Source: Burkholderia pyrrocinia (GTDB lineage Bacteria > Pseudomonadota > Gammaproteobacteria > Burkholderiales > Burkholderiaceae). Taken from it: a DNA stretch of 64,000 bases. The DNA lies in assembly GCF_003330765.1 (NCBI RefSeq), contig NZ_CP024903.1, forward strand, positions 1 through 64,000, given 5' to 3'. The position numbers were made by a program, and so were the translations under genes. A model generated the notes under the pieces. That model saw only the letters and a list, made by a program, of their open reading frames with translations, ran no database searches and was not told the DNA's origin. Of the stretch, positions 1-8,732 are shown piece after piece. Numbering within the stretch: the stretch's first letter is position 1; each line of letters opens with the position of its first letter.

Positions 1-620
1 ATGTCGGTCACGCTGCGCGTGCTGTCCGACCGCGCGCAGGTGATCGCGCCGCGCATCACGCTGGCCGCGGGGCGCAGCCGGCTTGCGATCATGCCGTATC
101 CGCGCCACGTCGAGCAAACGCTCGAGTGGCGCGGCGAGACGGTGACGATCCGTCCGATCCGTCCGGAAGACGAGGCCGCGCACAACGAACTGCTCGGCGC
201 GATGACGCCGGACGATCTGAGGATGCGTTTCTTCGGCGCGGTGCGCAGTTTCCGATCATTCGCAGGTGGCGCGCATGACGCAGATCGACTACGACCGTGA
301 GATGGGCCTTCGTCGTGTCGTTCACCGATGTGTCGGGGCGGGACCACACGCTCGCGGTGGTGCGTGCGGTTGCCGATCCCGACAACGAGACGGCAGAGTT
401 CGCGATCGCGGTGCGGCCCGATCAGAAGGGCAAGGGGCTCGGCCGGCTGATGATGGCCCGCATCATCGACTACGCGCGATCGCGCGGGACCGCATGGATG
501 ATCGGCGAGGCGCTGCGCGAGAACTCCGCGATGATCTCGCTCGCGAAGTCGTGCGGTTTTGCGGTGTCGACGACGGAGGAGCCCGGCGTCGTGGGCCTCA
601 GGATGAAGTTGCAGCCGTAG
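1..620 (+). pseudogene. Acetyltransferase (GNAT) C-terminal domain of an acyl-CoA-synthetase-like protein, 5'-truncated by the window and double frameshifted
   Basis: The reading frame is open from base 1, so the gene starts before the window. Frame 1 encodes about 80 residues ending in a conserved-looking RMRFFGAVRSF. The coding signal then moves to frame 2 (ARMTQIDYDREM, about 250-300) and to frame 3 (AFVVSF onward, about 303-620). The frame-3 part carries the acetyl-CoA-binding signature DQKGKGLGRLMM, the GNAT R/QxxGxG/A loop. Proteins of this architecture, a CoA-ligase-like core fused to GNAT (Pat/protein-lysine acetyltransferase family), are known in proteobacteria. Each shift behaves as one extra base, near 250 and near 304. 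As written, translation from upstream stops at 298-300. Two indels within 60 bp in otherwise intact sequence suit sequencing error as well as real decay; I cannot separate the two. Confidence 0.75.
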
Positions 621-912
621 CGTCTGTCGGCTGCCCGAAGCGTGGAGACATCGCATGCAGTCGAGGTCTCCGGTATCCCGGCATGTTGCGAATGATCCCA
701 TTCAGGAATGCAGATCATTCGAACCTGTCTCCTGCACGAAACGGCCCCCGAACGTATCAGGCCCCTTCGCCACGGCGATATCGACGTCCCCATGGCATCG
801 GAAGACGCTTGCTGCGTGCGGCAATATCCGCCGCGTGCGTCGATTTCACGCGATGTGTTAACACGCATTTGCGACCGCATTCCAGCCTCGCAAATTCGGA
901 ATTGCCACAAAG
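621..912. other. Intergenic stretch with no supportable gene
   Basis: About 290 bp between the end of the acetyltransferase gene and the 23-bp repeat array. Short open frames exist on both strands, but none has a ribosome-binding site or a recognisable product. I see no clear terminator or operator here. Confidence 0.5.
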
Positions 913-1188
913 GTGAGACTTTTCAGGAGCCGCGAGTGAGCTTTTCCGGGAAGGTGTGGTGAGCCGATACGGGAGCGTTCGGTGAGCCTTCCCGGGAGTG
1001 GCCGGTGAGCACCTGCGGGAGGCGCCGGTGAGCCTTTCCGGGACGTATTGGTGAGGGCCTGCGGGAGGTGTTGGTGAGGACATTCGGGAGACTTCGGTGA
1101 GGGTCTCCAGGAGCCTTGGGTGAGCTTTTTCGGGAGGCGTGGGTGAGCGCTTGCAAGACGCTGAGGTGAGCCTTTTCGGGAGCATGCA
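913..1188. repeat. Twelve tandem 23-bp repeats, exact period
   Basis: Units begin at 913, 936, 959, 982, 1005, 1028, 1051, 1074, 1097, 1120, 1143 and 1166, so every step is 23 bp with no indel. All twelve begin GTGAG (columns 1-5) and all keep C at column 12 and G, A at columns 15-16. The usual unit reads GTGAGC, then a pyrimidine-rich stretch, then CGGGAG and six variable bases. The other columns have diverged strongly between units. 23 is not a multiple of three, and no credible protein is read through it on either strand. The array lies downstream of the converging acetyltransferase remnant and the hypothetical gene at 1276-1818. Its function is unknown; phased protein-binding sites or an old minisatellite are the two obvious readings. 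Confidence 0.95.
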
Positions 1189-1275
1189 AACACATGGCTC
1201 CCGTGGGCGCGGCGCCGGCCGATGCCGGCGTCGCGCGGGGGTGCAGGCACGCATGAACCGTGCCCGCGGTCACAT

Positions 1276-1818
1276 TCAGGCAGCGAGTTTCGACGCTGCG
1301 TCGTTCACCAGGTCGCGCGAAATCGCGAGTTCCTCGAGGTGCGGATCGGCATAGACGGCGCCGGTTTCGCGCTCGAGGCGGGCGATCGTCAGCGCGCAAC
1401 GCGCGGTGTCCTTCGGCATCGCGATGAAGCGCTTGACCGACTCGCCGGACGTGAACGCGTCGAACAGCGCGCCGCGCACGTCGTCCGGAAGCGTCTTGGT
1501 CCACTGGTACGGCTTGCCGTTGAACGTGATCGACGGCGGCAGCGTGCGTTCCTTCTTGGTTGCCGTGATGAGCCCGTAGGTGCGTGCCGCGTCGCCGATC
1601 TGCTCGGGCGAGAAGAGCTCGTCGGGCGTGATGTCGAACTGCTCGATGTAGTTCTCGATCGCCTGCATCGCGGCAGCACGGTCGTCGCGCTTCTTCTGCG
1701 CATGCGCGACGATATCGCGCAGTTCGTCCGCCTCTTCGGGCGTGATCGTGAAGCTTGCCTGCTTCTGCTGAAGTTCGGAGAAACGCTGGAATTCTTGATC
1801 GTTCAGAAGTTTGGCCAT
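1276..1818 (-). CDS. Hypothetical protein, 180 aa, possibly distantly H-NS-like
   Basis: The start chosen is the ATG at 1818 (MAKLLNDQEF), which gives 180 residues; the frame stays open to 1848 with further ATGs at 1827 and 1848. The N-terminal half is charged and helical, rich in Q, E and K, with a segment reading AIENYIEQFDITPDELF. The C-terminal half carries a compact region with FNGKPYQWTKTLPDD. The helical N-terminus followed by a short aromatic, basic motif loosely recalls the layout of H-NS-family nucleoid proteins (oligomerisation helix, then DNA-binding loop), but the residues do not match the family signature and I would not assign it. No signal peptide or membrane segment is seen. 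Its 3' end faces the 23-bp repeat array about 90 bp away. Confidence 0.75.
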   Translation of the reverse strand: MAKLLNDQEFQRFSELQQKQASFTITPEEADELRDIVAHAQKKRDDRAAAMQAIENYIEQFDITPDELFSPEQIGDAARTYGLITATKKERTLPPSITFNGKPYQWTKTLPDDVRGALFDAFTSGESVKRFIAMPKDTARCALTIARLERETGAVYADPHLEELAISRDLVNDAASKLAA

Positions 1819-2000
1819 GACATCCATCGGACACGACGGCCGCGACAACCGGCCGCCGTAGTTTTTGAGAGGGCAGCTATTCTAGCGTAGCGCCGCATGC
1901 GCACGATATGGCACCGTGCATCGCGCACCGCACGGGCGTCGCGCGCAACCGGGGCCGGCGCAACTGCGCCGTACCCGGTGCGCTTCGTTGAACCTGCGCG

Positions 2001-2822
2001 TCAGCAGGTCTCGGTGCGGCACATCGACAGATGGGCGGCCGTGTCGCGCAGCCCTTCGACAACCACGTCGATGGACGGCGCCATGTGCGCATCGATCCGG
2101 CGCATGTACGGGCAGGTCAGCACCGCGATCGCATGGCCGGACGGCCCGAGGATCGGCGCGGTCAGGTCGGTCACGCCGTATGCCTGGCGGCTTTCCTGGC
2201 GCAGGTAGCCGGACTGCCGGATGGACTCGCACGCATACGCGAGTTCCTGCTCGTTCAGCGGCGCTTCGCCCTTGACCGTGCGATGCTCGGTCAGCATGTG
2301 CGCGTGCTGCTCGAGGCCCTGGAACGACAGCATCACGCGCCCCGATGCCGTATCGGCGAGCCCGACGCGCGAGCCGAGCCGGACCGACACGCCCCACGGG
2401 CCGGGCCCGTCGACCTGCGCGATCACGAGCAGGTTGCCGCGATCGTAGACGGACAGGTGACACGACTGTTCGGCGGCATCGGCGAAGCGCTGCATCGGCG
2501 GCAAGGCCTCGGCAATCAGCCGGTTCATCGGCGGATGCCGGTGCGCGAGCGCGAACAGCTTGAGACTGAGCGTGTAGCGGTCGCCGCCGGTCGAGCGCAT
2601 CACGTAGCGGCGTGCGACGAGGCGTTCGAGCATCCGGTAGATTTCGCTCGCGTTGCGGCCGAGTTCCTTCGTGATTTCGGTGCGGGTGAGCCCTTCTTTC
2701 TGTTCCGACAGGAGTTCGAGAATGTCGAGACCCTTGTCGAGCGCGGGGGCGCGATAGCGGTCGATTGCGCCCATCGATTCCCGAGCGTCGCAGCCGGGAA
2801 GCGGGTCGTTGGTTGTTTGCAT
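2001..2822 (-). CDS. IclR-family transcriptional regulator
   Basis: A 273-residue protein with the IclR layout: an N-terminal winged helix-turn-helix (residues about 25-90, with ALDKGLDILELLSEQKEGLT and IYRMLERLVARRYV) and a C-terminal effector-binding domain ending near PSIDVVVEGLRDTAAHL. IclR proteins bind a small metabolite and usually control a neighbouring catabolic gene, here most likely the divergent FAA-hydrolase-family gene at 3486. The start is uncertain: ATG at 2822 gives the usual N-terminal tail but has no obvious ribosome-binding site, while ATG at 2774 is preceded by GGGAA and would still contain the whole DNA-binding domain. Confidence 0.9.
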   Translation of the reverse strand: MQTTNDPLPGCDARESMGAIDRYRAPALDKGLDILELLSEQKEGLTRTEITKELGRNASEIYRMLERLVARRYVMRSTGGDRYTLSLKLFALAHRHPPMNRLIAEALPPMQRFADAAEQSCHLSVYDRGNLLVIAQVDGPGPWGVSVRLGSRVGLADTASGRVMLSFQGLEQHAHMLTEHRTVKGEAPLNEQELAYACESIRQSGYLRQESRQAYGVTDLTAPILGPSGHAIAVLTCPYMRRIDAHMAPSIDVVVEGLRDTAAHLSMCRTETC

Positions 2823-3485
2823 TGTGGGTGTGAGGTTGGAGGGTGACCGTCGATCGGTTGGCGACGCACGCTGGCCACTTCTGCACGCGCATAGGTCGGG
2901 CCCGCGTATGGCGACGAATGCCATTCGTTCGAGCTTAGCAACAAACTTATAGTGTGCAATGCAGCGTCTTTTTACCGATCATTACCTGACAAGAACGGAT
3001 CGGCGGTCGTTTCCGATGACAGGGGCACCCCGAATAGCCAGTATTCATGCACCGATGGCAGGAAATGCCGGTATTAGCGACGGATCGGACTGCATGAGCG
3101 CGTCCGATGCTGCGCCGCAACGTCTGCAGGCGCACCAATAGTCGGTATCCGTCGCGCGTCATTTCACGGCGCGCGGCCGATGGTACAAAGGCTTGCGGGC
3201 CAGCGACAGCGTGGCCGCGCGTGAAGCCGGCCGGCACAGGCCGGCACGCGTCGCGGATGCCGGGCCGTCGTCGCCGATGCGCAGACCGGCGGCCGCCCGT
3301 TCGATGTGCGCCGACCTTCCGTGCGGCGCCGCGATCGCTGCGCCCGCGCGACCCTCGCGCGTCGAAGGCGTGCCGGGTGCGGCGCCGGCGCGCGCAATCG
3401 ACGATCGACAATCAGTCCGGCGCGCGGCCGCGAATGGCCGCGTCGGCCGGTATCCTGTCCCATTCGACAACAGAGGTTAAGCACG
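2823..3485. other. Divergent control region between IclR gene and FAA hydrolase gene
   Basis: About 660 bp with no supportable gene. It must hold the promoters of both flanking genes. The part nearest the IclR gene (about 2920-3080) is visibly more AT-rich than the rest and is the likely promoter zone; the remainder is GC-rich. I could not identify a convincing IclR operator. Confidence 0.4.
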
Positions 3486-4331
3486 ATGAAACTGCTTCGC
3501 TATGGCCCGTCCGGCCAGGAAAGGCCCGGTATCCTCGACGCGGACGGCCGGATTCGCGACCTGTCCGCGCACGTGCCGGATCTTGCCGGCGATGTGCTGT
3601 CCGACGCGGGTCTCGCGCGGCTGCGCGCGATCGATCCGGCCACGCTGCCGCTCGTGTCCGGCGAGCCGCGCCTCGGCGCGTGCGTCGGGCATGTCGGCAA
3701 GTTCATCGGCATCGGCCTGAACTATGCCGATCACGCGGCCGAAGCCGGCATGCCGGTCCCGAAGGAGCCGGTCGTGTTCGGCAAGTGGACGAGTTCGATC
3801 TGCGGCCCGAACGACGGCATCGACATCCCGAAGGGTTCGGTGAAGACGGACTGGGAAGTCGAGCTGGGCGTCGTGATCGGCGCGACGTGCAAGGACGTCG
3901 ACGAAGCGCGCGCGCTCGACTACGTCGCGGGCTACTGCGTCGTCAACGACGTGTCCGAGCGCGAATGGCAGATCGAGCGCGGCGGCCAGTGGGACAAGGG
4001 CAAGGGCTTCGACACGTTCGGCCCGATCGGTCCGTGGCTCGTCACGCGCGACGAGGTGCCCGATCCGCAGCGTCTCGACCTGTGGCTCGAAATCGACGGC
4101 CACCGTTATCAGAACGGCAACACGCGCACGATGGTGTTCACCGTCGCGCAGTTGATCGCCTATCTGTCGAGCTGCATGAGCCTGCAGCCGGGAGACGTGA
4201 TCACGACCGGCACGCCGCCGGGCGTCGGCATGGGCATCAAGCCGTCGCCGGTGTTCCTGAAGGCCGGCCAGATGGTGCGCCTCGGGATCGAGGGGCTCGG
4301 CGAGCAGTTGCAGCACACGCGCGGCGCGTAA
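3486..4331 (+). CDS. Fumarylacetoacetate hydrolase family protein (2,4-diketo-3-deoxy-sugar-acid or ureidoglycolate-lyase type)
   Basis: A 281-residue protein. The N-terminal 70 residues (MKLLRYGPSGQERPGILDADG) are typical of the small FAH domain-containing enzymes; the catalytic core runs from about residue 75 (GIGLNYADHAAEAG) to the end (TTGTPPGVGMG). The acidic metal-binding stretch DWEVELGVVIG is present. Family members cleave or hydrate beta-diketo acids with a divalent metal. This subgroup is often annotated as ureidoglycolate lyase and includes 2,4-diketo-3-deoxy-L-fuconate hydrolase, but no fucose-pathway gene is nearby, so the substrate is undecided. AGAGG at 3474-3478 serves the ATG at 3486. 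Divergent IclR gene upstream suggests substrate-induced expression. Confidence 0.88.
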   Translation: MKLLRYGPSGQERPGILDADGRIRDLSAHVPDLAGDVLSDAGLARLRAIDPATLPLVSGEPRLGACVGHVGKFIGIGLNYADHAAEAGMPVPKEPVVFGKWTSSICGPNDGIDIPKGSVKTDWEVELGVVIGATCKDVDEARALDYVAGYCVVNDVSEREWQIERGGQWDKGKGFDTFGPIGPWLVTRDEVPDPQRLDLWLEIDGHRYQNGNTRTMVFTVAQLIAYLSSCMSLQPGDVITTGTPPGVGMGIKPSPVFLKAGQMVRLGIEGLGEQLQHTRGA

Positions 4332-4417
4332 TAACCGCGCGTACGGCGCGAGCCGCGATCCCTTTGAGCGGCCGCTGGCGGCCGTCGCAGGGAACCGTGC
4401 GCCGACACGTCAAAAGC

Positions 4418-4454
4418 AAGGGCCCGATTTCGCATTGCGCGGAATCGGGCCCTT
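4418..4454. terminator. Bidirectional terminator between convergent genes
   Basis: A perfect 12-bp inverted repeat (AAGGGCCCGATT at 4418-4429, its complement at 4443-4454) closes a short loop between the FAA-hydrolase gene and the VOC gene, which converge. On the minus strand the stem is followed by GCTTTTG, a weak U-run; on the plus strand by GGCGTTTGT. Confidence 0.75.
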
Positions 4455-4474
4455 GGCGTTTGTATGCGGGCGGG

Positions 4475-4858
4475 TCACACGACGTTGTCGAGTTCGCAAT
4501 GCGCTTCCAGCCGATACCCGTCCGGATCGACGACGAACGCTGCGTAATAGCCGGGGCCGTAATGCTCGCGCTTGCCGGGCCCGCCGTTGTCCTGGCCGCC
4601 ATGGTCCAATGCGGCCCGATAGAACGCGTCGACTTCGACCGGCGACGCGGCCTTGAACGACAGGTGCAGCCCCGATTCGGGGTCCGCCGCGACCGGCCGC
4701 GCCGCGTGCTGCAGCCACAGCACCGGTTCGGCGGTGCCGTATCCGATGGATCCGTCGTCGCTATACAGCCGCTTGTAGCCGAGCGCGCCGAGCGTGTTGT
4801 CGTAGAACGTCCGGCTGCGGCCAATCTGGGCGACGCCGAAAGAAAGGTGATCGATCAT
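4475..4858 (-). CDS. VOC (glyoxalase/bleomycin-resistance) superfamily protein
   Basis: A 127-residue single-domain vicinal-oxygen-chelate protein. It begins MIDHLSFGVAQIGRSRTFYD, where H4 is the usual first metal ligand, and ends with YYAAFVVDPDGYRLEAHCE, where the DPDG turn and the final E are family hallmarks. Such proteins are metal-dependent lyases, dioxygenases or binding proteins; the substrate cannot be told. The start at 4858 is supported by AGGAG nine bases upstream on the minus strand. It diverges from the CGNR regulator at 4984 across a pair of matched operators, so it is probably controlled by that regulator. Confidence 0.88.
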   Translation of the reverse strand: MIDHLSFGVAQIGRSRTFYDNTLGALGYKRLYSDDGSIGYGTAEPVLWLQHAARPVAADPESGLHLSFKAASPVEVDAFYRAALDHGGQDNGGPGKREHYGPGYYAAFVVDPDGYRLEAHCELDNVV

Positions 4859-4908
4859 GGGTTGGCTCCTTGAACTGAGAGGGGACTTCAGTGCAGCAAA
4901 CTTCGTTT

Positions 4909-4969
4909 TAACCACCATGCCGGTTATGTTAGAAAGCGACCGCGGACTTGTCAACCGGCATGGTGGTTA
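4909..4969. promoter_or_regulatory. Paired inverted operators between VOC gene and CGNR regulator gene
   Basis: The sequence TAACCACCATGCCGGTT (4909-4925) is repeated as its exact reverse complement AACCGGCATGGTGGTTA (4953-4969), a perfect 17-bp inverted repeat with a 27-bp spacer. Each arm is itself a near-palindrome of the form AACC-NN-CATG-NN-GGTT, so this looks like two dimer sites rather than one. It sits between the two divergent start codons. By analogy with other divergent regulator/target pairs, the CGNR protein is the likely ligand. Confidence 0.8.
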
Positions 4970-4983
4970 GATACGATCCGGAC

Positions 4984-5604
4984 ATGAACGATACGCAACC
5001 TTCCGTCACGATGGACTGCCTGATTCCGGCGCCGCCCGAAACCCTGAGCATCGACTTCGCGAACACGCTGTATTGGCGCGGCAGCGACCCGCCGACGGAA
5101 ACCTTCGGAACGATGGACGACCTGCTGGCGTGGTGCCGCGAGCAGGCCGGCGTGCCGGCCGGCCTGGCCGACATGTGCCGCGCGCGCGGCGCGGAGGACG
5201 GCGAGCCGGCGATGCTGGCGCGCGCGCTCGCGTTGCGCGAGGCGCTGTATCGGCTCTTTCATGCGCAGGCCGAGCGGCGGGAGCCGCAAGCGGACGATCT
5301 CGCGCTGCTCGGCGGCTTTCTGGCGGAAGCGTCGCCGCGCGTCGCGCTGGCGCGCATCGACGGCGGCTATGCATGGCGGATCGGGGGCGACGATGCGACG
5401 CTCGCCGGACTGTTGAGCCCGGTGCTGTGGTCGGCAATCGACCTGCTCGGCGGCGCGCGGCTCGCGAAGGTCAAGCGTTGCGCGAACGACGCATGCCAGT
5501 GGCTGTTCATCGACGACAGCAAGAACGGCAGTCGCCGCTGGTGCTCGATGTCGTCGTGCGGCAATCGCGCGAAGGCGTACCGCCACTATCACAAGGCCGA
5601 CTGA
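4984..5604 (+). CDS. CGNR zinc-finger transcriptional regulator (ABATE domain)
   Basis: A 206-residue protein. The N-terminus (IPAPPETLSIDFANTLYWRG) matches the ABATE stress-linked domain, and the C-terminus carries the defining zinc finger RCANDACQW...WCSMSSCGNRAKAYRH, with two C-x4-C pairs and the CGNR motif. Family members are predicted DNA-binding regulators of small stress or detoxification genes. ATG at 4984 keeps both operators outside the coding region; alternatives at 4960 (ATG) and 4948 (TTG) would place the second operator within the first codons. Divergent VOC gene is the likely target. Converges with prpR. Confidence 0.9.
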   Translation: MNDTQPSVTMDCLIPAPPETLSIDFANTLYWRGSDPPTETFGTMDDLLAWCREQAGVPAGLADMCRARGAEDGEPAMLARALALREALYRLFHAQAERREPQADDLALLGGFLAEASPRVALARIDGGYAWRIGGDDATLAGLLSPVLWSAIDLLGGARLAKVKRCANDACQWLFIDDSKNGSRRWCSMSSCGNRAKAYRHYHKAD

Positions 5605-5652
5605 CGGGCCCGTTCAGGCACGCGTGCAGCGGCGCGTCGAACCCGGGCCTGC

Positions 5653-7635
5653 TTATTTCGCCGACAACTTCCGCCACAGCGTCGTCTTGCTGATGCCGAG
5701 CATCGCGCATGCGCGGTCGCGATCACCGCCGCACGCGTCGAGCACCGCGCGGATCTCGTCGGCTTCCGCGCGGCGGCGGCGCGCGTGCAGCGTCTGCGCA
5801 TCGTCGGTGTCGGCCGCGTCGGGCGGCGCGGCGAACAGCTCGGGCGCGATCGCCCGCAGCGCGTCGGGATCGAGCGCGCCGCATGCGGTGGCCGGATCGT
5901 TTTCGTCGGCTTCCTCGGCGAGTTCCACCGCGATCCGCTCGATCACGTTCTGCAGTTCCCGCACGTTGCCGGGCCACCGGTAGCGCGCGAGCGTCGCCTG
6001 CGTCGCGGCGAGCACGCGCGCGGCATCGCCGGCATCGCGCAGGCGTTCGGCGAGGCGCGGCTCGCGCCGCGCGGCCTGCACGAGCAGCGTGGCCGCGAGC
6101 GCGGGGATGTCGGCCGCGCGCTCGCGCAGCGGCGGCAGGCCGACGTTCAGGATGTTGAGCCGGTAATAGAGATCCGCGCGGAACGTGCCGCCCTCGACGG
6201 CCGCGAGCAGCGGCCGGTGCGTCGCGGCGATCACGCGCACGTCGATGCGGATCGGCTCGGTCGAGCCGAGGCGGATCACCTCGCGCTCCTGCAGCACGCG
6301 CAGCAGCCGGCTCTGCAGCGACGGCGGCATCTCGCCGATCTCGTCGAGAAACAGCGTGCCGCGGTGCGCGGCCTCGAACAGGCCGGTCTTGCCGCCGCGC
6401 CGCGCGCCGGTGAACGCGCCTTCCTCATAGCCGAACAGCTCGCTCTCGAGCAGCGCTTCCGGAAACGCGCCGCAATTGACCGCGACGAACGGGTAGCTGC
6501 GCCGCGCGGACAGCGCGTGCAGGCTTTGCGCGATCATTTCCTTGCCGGTACCGCTTTCGCCGAGCACGAGCACGGTCGCGTCGGATTTCGCGTAGCGGCG
6601 CACGAGATCGCGCACACGCGCCATCGGCGCCGATGCGCCGACCACGTCGTCGAGCGCATAGCGCGCCGCGAACTGCTGCGTGGTCGGTTGCGAACGCAAT
6701 GCGCGGTCGAGCCGTTCGACCGCGCGCGATTCCTGGAACGTCAACACGCTGCCCGACGTTACGCCGCGATCGACGAGCGGCCCGCGATGCACGACGTAGC
6801 GCACGCCGCGCACGGTCGCGAGCGCGTCGCCGTCCTCGCCGCGCAGCGTGCGCAGCTCGGGCCGCAGGTCGACCAGCGCGCGACCGACGGCCGCCGCGGG
6901 TTCGACCCCGAGTGCCGACGCCAGCCGCTCGTTGATCGCTTCGACACGGCCGCGCGCGTCGAGCGCGACCACGCCGTCGCGCAAGTGCTGCAGCAGGTTG
7001 TCGAGCCGCTGGCGGCGGAACGCCTCGGCGTGCGTCGCATACGCGACTTCGAGCGCCGTATCGACGGCCTTGCGCACTGAAGCGTGCGAATACAGGAACA
7101 CCGCGCCCATGCCGGCGCTGGCCGCGAGATCGGTGACGAGGCCGGGGCCGACGATCGTCTCGATGCCGCGGTCGCGCAGGTCGTGCACGCAGGCTTCCGC
7201 TTCCTGCGCGGACTGATATGACGCAAACTGCACGTCGAGGCCGTACGCGGCGACGAAGCGGCGCACTTCGGGCGGCGTTTCTCCGGCGCTGACCAGCGCG
7301 ATCCGCGACGCGTCGCGCCGTGCGCGCGCGAGCGCCTGCATCACGTCGAAGCCGGTCGGCGAGACGACCACGACCGGCACCTGCGCACGCGTCTTCAGGA
7401 AGCCGCCGTTCGAGCCGGCGGCGACGATCACGTCGGGCCGCGCGGTGCCGGCCTCGGCGATCGCGCTGAGCGCATCCTCATACGCGCGCGTCACGATGCG
7501 CACGTCGGCGCGTTCGTCGAATTCGCCGGCGATTTCGCGAAAGAGGTCGCGCAGGCGGCTGATACCCATCGCCCAGATGCGCGGGCGCACCGCGCGATCG
7601 GCCGGACCGACGGGCTTGGTCGAGGAGAGGTCCAT
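5653..7635 (-). CDS. prpR: PrpR, sigma54-dependent activator of propionate catabolism
   Basis: A 660-residue enhancer-binding protein. Residues about 1-200 form the PrpR N-terminal sensory domain, which in the studied family binds 2-methylcitrate; a PAS-like segment follows. The AAA+ domain carries Walker A GESGTGKE near residue 358 and the sigma54-contacting GAFTGA loop near 405. A Fis-type helix-turn-helix ends the protein ([19 protein letters not shown]). It diverges from prpB, which has a -24/-12 promoter, so the context confirms the assignment. The ATG at 7635 has no strong ribosome-binding site, but the N-terminus [20 protein letters not shown] precedes the domain sensibly. Confidence 0.96.
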   Translation of the reverse strand: MDLSSTKPVGPADRAVRPRIWAMGISRLRDLFREIAGEFDERADVRIVTRAYEDALSAIAEAGTARPDVIVAAGSNGGFLKTRAQVPVVVVSPTGFDVMQALARARRDASRIALVSAGETPPEVRRFVAAYGLDVQFASYQSAQEAEACVHDLRDRGIETIVGPGLVTDLAASAGMGAVFLYSHASVRKAVDTALEVAYATHAEAFRRQRLDNLLQHLRDGVVALDARGRVEAINERLASALGVEPAAAVGRALVDLRPELRTLRGEDGDALATVRGVRYVVHRGPLVDRGVTSGSVLTFQESRAVERLDRALRSQPTTQQFAARYALDDVVGASAPMARVRDLVRRYAKSDATVLVLGESGTGKEMIAQSLHALSARRSYPFVAVNCGAFPEALLESELFGYEEGAFTGARRGGKTGLFEAAHRGTLFLDEIGEMPPSLQSRLLRVLQEREVIRLGSTEPIRIDVRVIAATHRPLLAAVEGGTFRADLYYRLNILNVGLPPLRERAADIPALAATLLVQAARREPRLAERLRDAGDAARVLAATQATLARYRWPGNVRELQNVIERIAVELAEEADENDPATACGALDPDALRAIAPELFAAPPDAADTDDAQTLHARRRRAEADEIRAVLDACGGDRDRACAMLGISKTTLWRKLSAK

Positions 7636-7658
7636 GGCGGTCGATTATGCGCGCGCGA

Positions 7659-7672
7659 TTTCATTTTTGAAA
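7659..7672. promoter_or_regulatory. Inverted repeat in the prpR-prpB control region, candidate PrpR enhancer site
   Basis: TTTCA-TTTT-TGAAA is a perfect 5-bp dyad with a 4-bp spacer; a related half-site TTGAAA lies about 15 bp further on. It is about 100 bp upstream of the -24 element of prpB, the right distance for an activator of sigma54 RNA polymerase, and 24 bp from the prpR start codon, which would also fit autoregulation. Binding by PrpR is inference. Confidence 0.5.
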
Positions 7673-7759
7673 CACGAAATTGCCGAATTGAAATCGTCGG
7701 GTGCTGTGCCGCCCGCGCCGAGTGCTTAAGAATCAGTGAGTTAGCGACGTTTCGCGAGC

Positions 7760-7775
7760 TGGCCCGGTCCTTGCT
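7760..7775 (+). promoter_or_regulatory. Sigma54 (-24/-12) promoter of prpB
   Basis: TGGCCC at 7760-7765 and TTGCT at 7771-7775 match the consensus TGGCAC-N5-TTGCW, with exactly 10 bases between the invariant GG and GC. Transcription would begin near 7786, followed by AGGAGG at 7794-7799 and the prpB ATG at 7806. Confidence 0.88.
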
Positions 7776-7805
7776 GTTATCGGGCATTCCCTCAGGAGGC
7801 CGTTC

Positions 7806-8699
7806 ATGAGCAATACGCATCTTCAGAGCGCCGGCGCGAAATTCCGCGCGGCAGTCGCGGCAGAGCAACCGCTGCAGGTGGTCGGCGCGATCACCGCGTA
7901 CGCAGCCAAGATGGCGCAGGCCGTCGGTTTCAAGGCCGTGTACCTGTCGGGCGGCGGCGTCGCCGCGAACTCGCTCGGGATCCCCGATCTCGGCATCAGC
8001 ACGATGGAAGACGTGCTGATCGACGCGAACCGGATCACCAACGCGACCGACCTGCCGCTGCTCGTCGACATCGATACGGGCTGGGGCGGCGCGTTCAATA
8101 TCGCGCGCACGGTCAAGTCGTTCATCAAGGCCGGCGTCGCGGCCGTGCACATGGAAGACCAGGTCGGCCAGAAGCGCTGCGGCCACCGTCCGGGCAAGGA
8201 AGTCGTGCCGATCGAAGAAATGGCCGATCGCATCAAGGCCGCGGTCGATGCGCGCACCGACGACCAGTTCGTGATCATGGCCCGCACCGACGCGGCCGCG
8301 GCCGAAGGGATCGACTCGGCGATCGAGCGTGCGGTCGCGTACGTCGAAGCCGGCGCGGACATGATCTTCCCGGAAGCGATGAAGACGCTCGACGACTATC
8401 GCCGCTTCAAGGCGGCCGTGAAGGTGCCGATCCTCGCGAACCTGACCGAGTTCGGCTCGACGCCGTTCTTCACGACCGACGAACTGCGCGAGGCGAACGT
8501 CGACATCGCGCTGTACTGCTGCGGCGCGTATCGCGCGATGAACAAGGCCGCGCTGAATTTCTACGAGACGGTGCGTCGCGACGGCACGCAGAAGGCGGCC
8601 GTGCCGACGATGCAGACCCGCGCCGAGCTGTACGACTTCCTCGGCTATCACGAATACGAGCGGAAGCTGGACGAGCTGTTCGCGCAGGGCAAGAAGTAA
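7806..8699 (+). CDS. prpB: 2-methylisocitrate lyase
   Basis: A 297-residue TIM-barrel enzyme of the isocitrate lyase family. It splits 2-methylisocitrate into pyruvate and succinate, the last step of the methylcitrate cycle. The catalytic loop KRCGH lies at residues 123-127, and DIDTGWGG (metal-binding aspartates) precedes it. The length equals the usual 290-300. AGGAGG six bases before the ATG gives a strong start. It is the first gene of the prp operon behind the sigma54 promoter and is separated from prpC by an unusual repeat-filled 204-bp gap. Confidence 0.97.
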   Translation: MSNTHLQSAGAKFRAAVAAEQPLQVVGAITAYAAKMAQAVGFKAVYLSGGGVAANSLGIPDLGISTMEDVLIDANRITNATDLPLLVDIDTGWGGAFNIARTVKSFIKAGVAAVHMEDQVGQKRCGHRPGKEVVPIEEMADRIKAAVDARTDDQFVIMARTDAAAAEGIDSAIERAVAYVEAGADMIFPEAMKTLDDYRRFKAAVKVPILANLTEFGSTPFFTTDELREANVDIALYCCGAYRAMNKAALNFYETVRRDGTQKAAVPTMQTRAELYDFLGYHEYERKLDELFAQGKK

Positions 8700-8732
8700 C
8701 GCGGCCCGCGCGCCGGGACACGGTTCCGGAAC

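Noticed and set aside
655-861. Small plus-strand frame after the acetyltransferase gene
   Set aside because: No ribosome-binding site, no hydrophobic or domain pattern and many rare residues for the local codon bias.
913-1188. CRISPR array
   Set aside because: Units are contiguous 23-mers with no unique spacers of constant length, and no cas gene is nearby.
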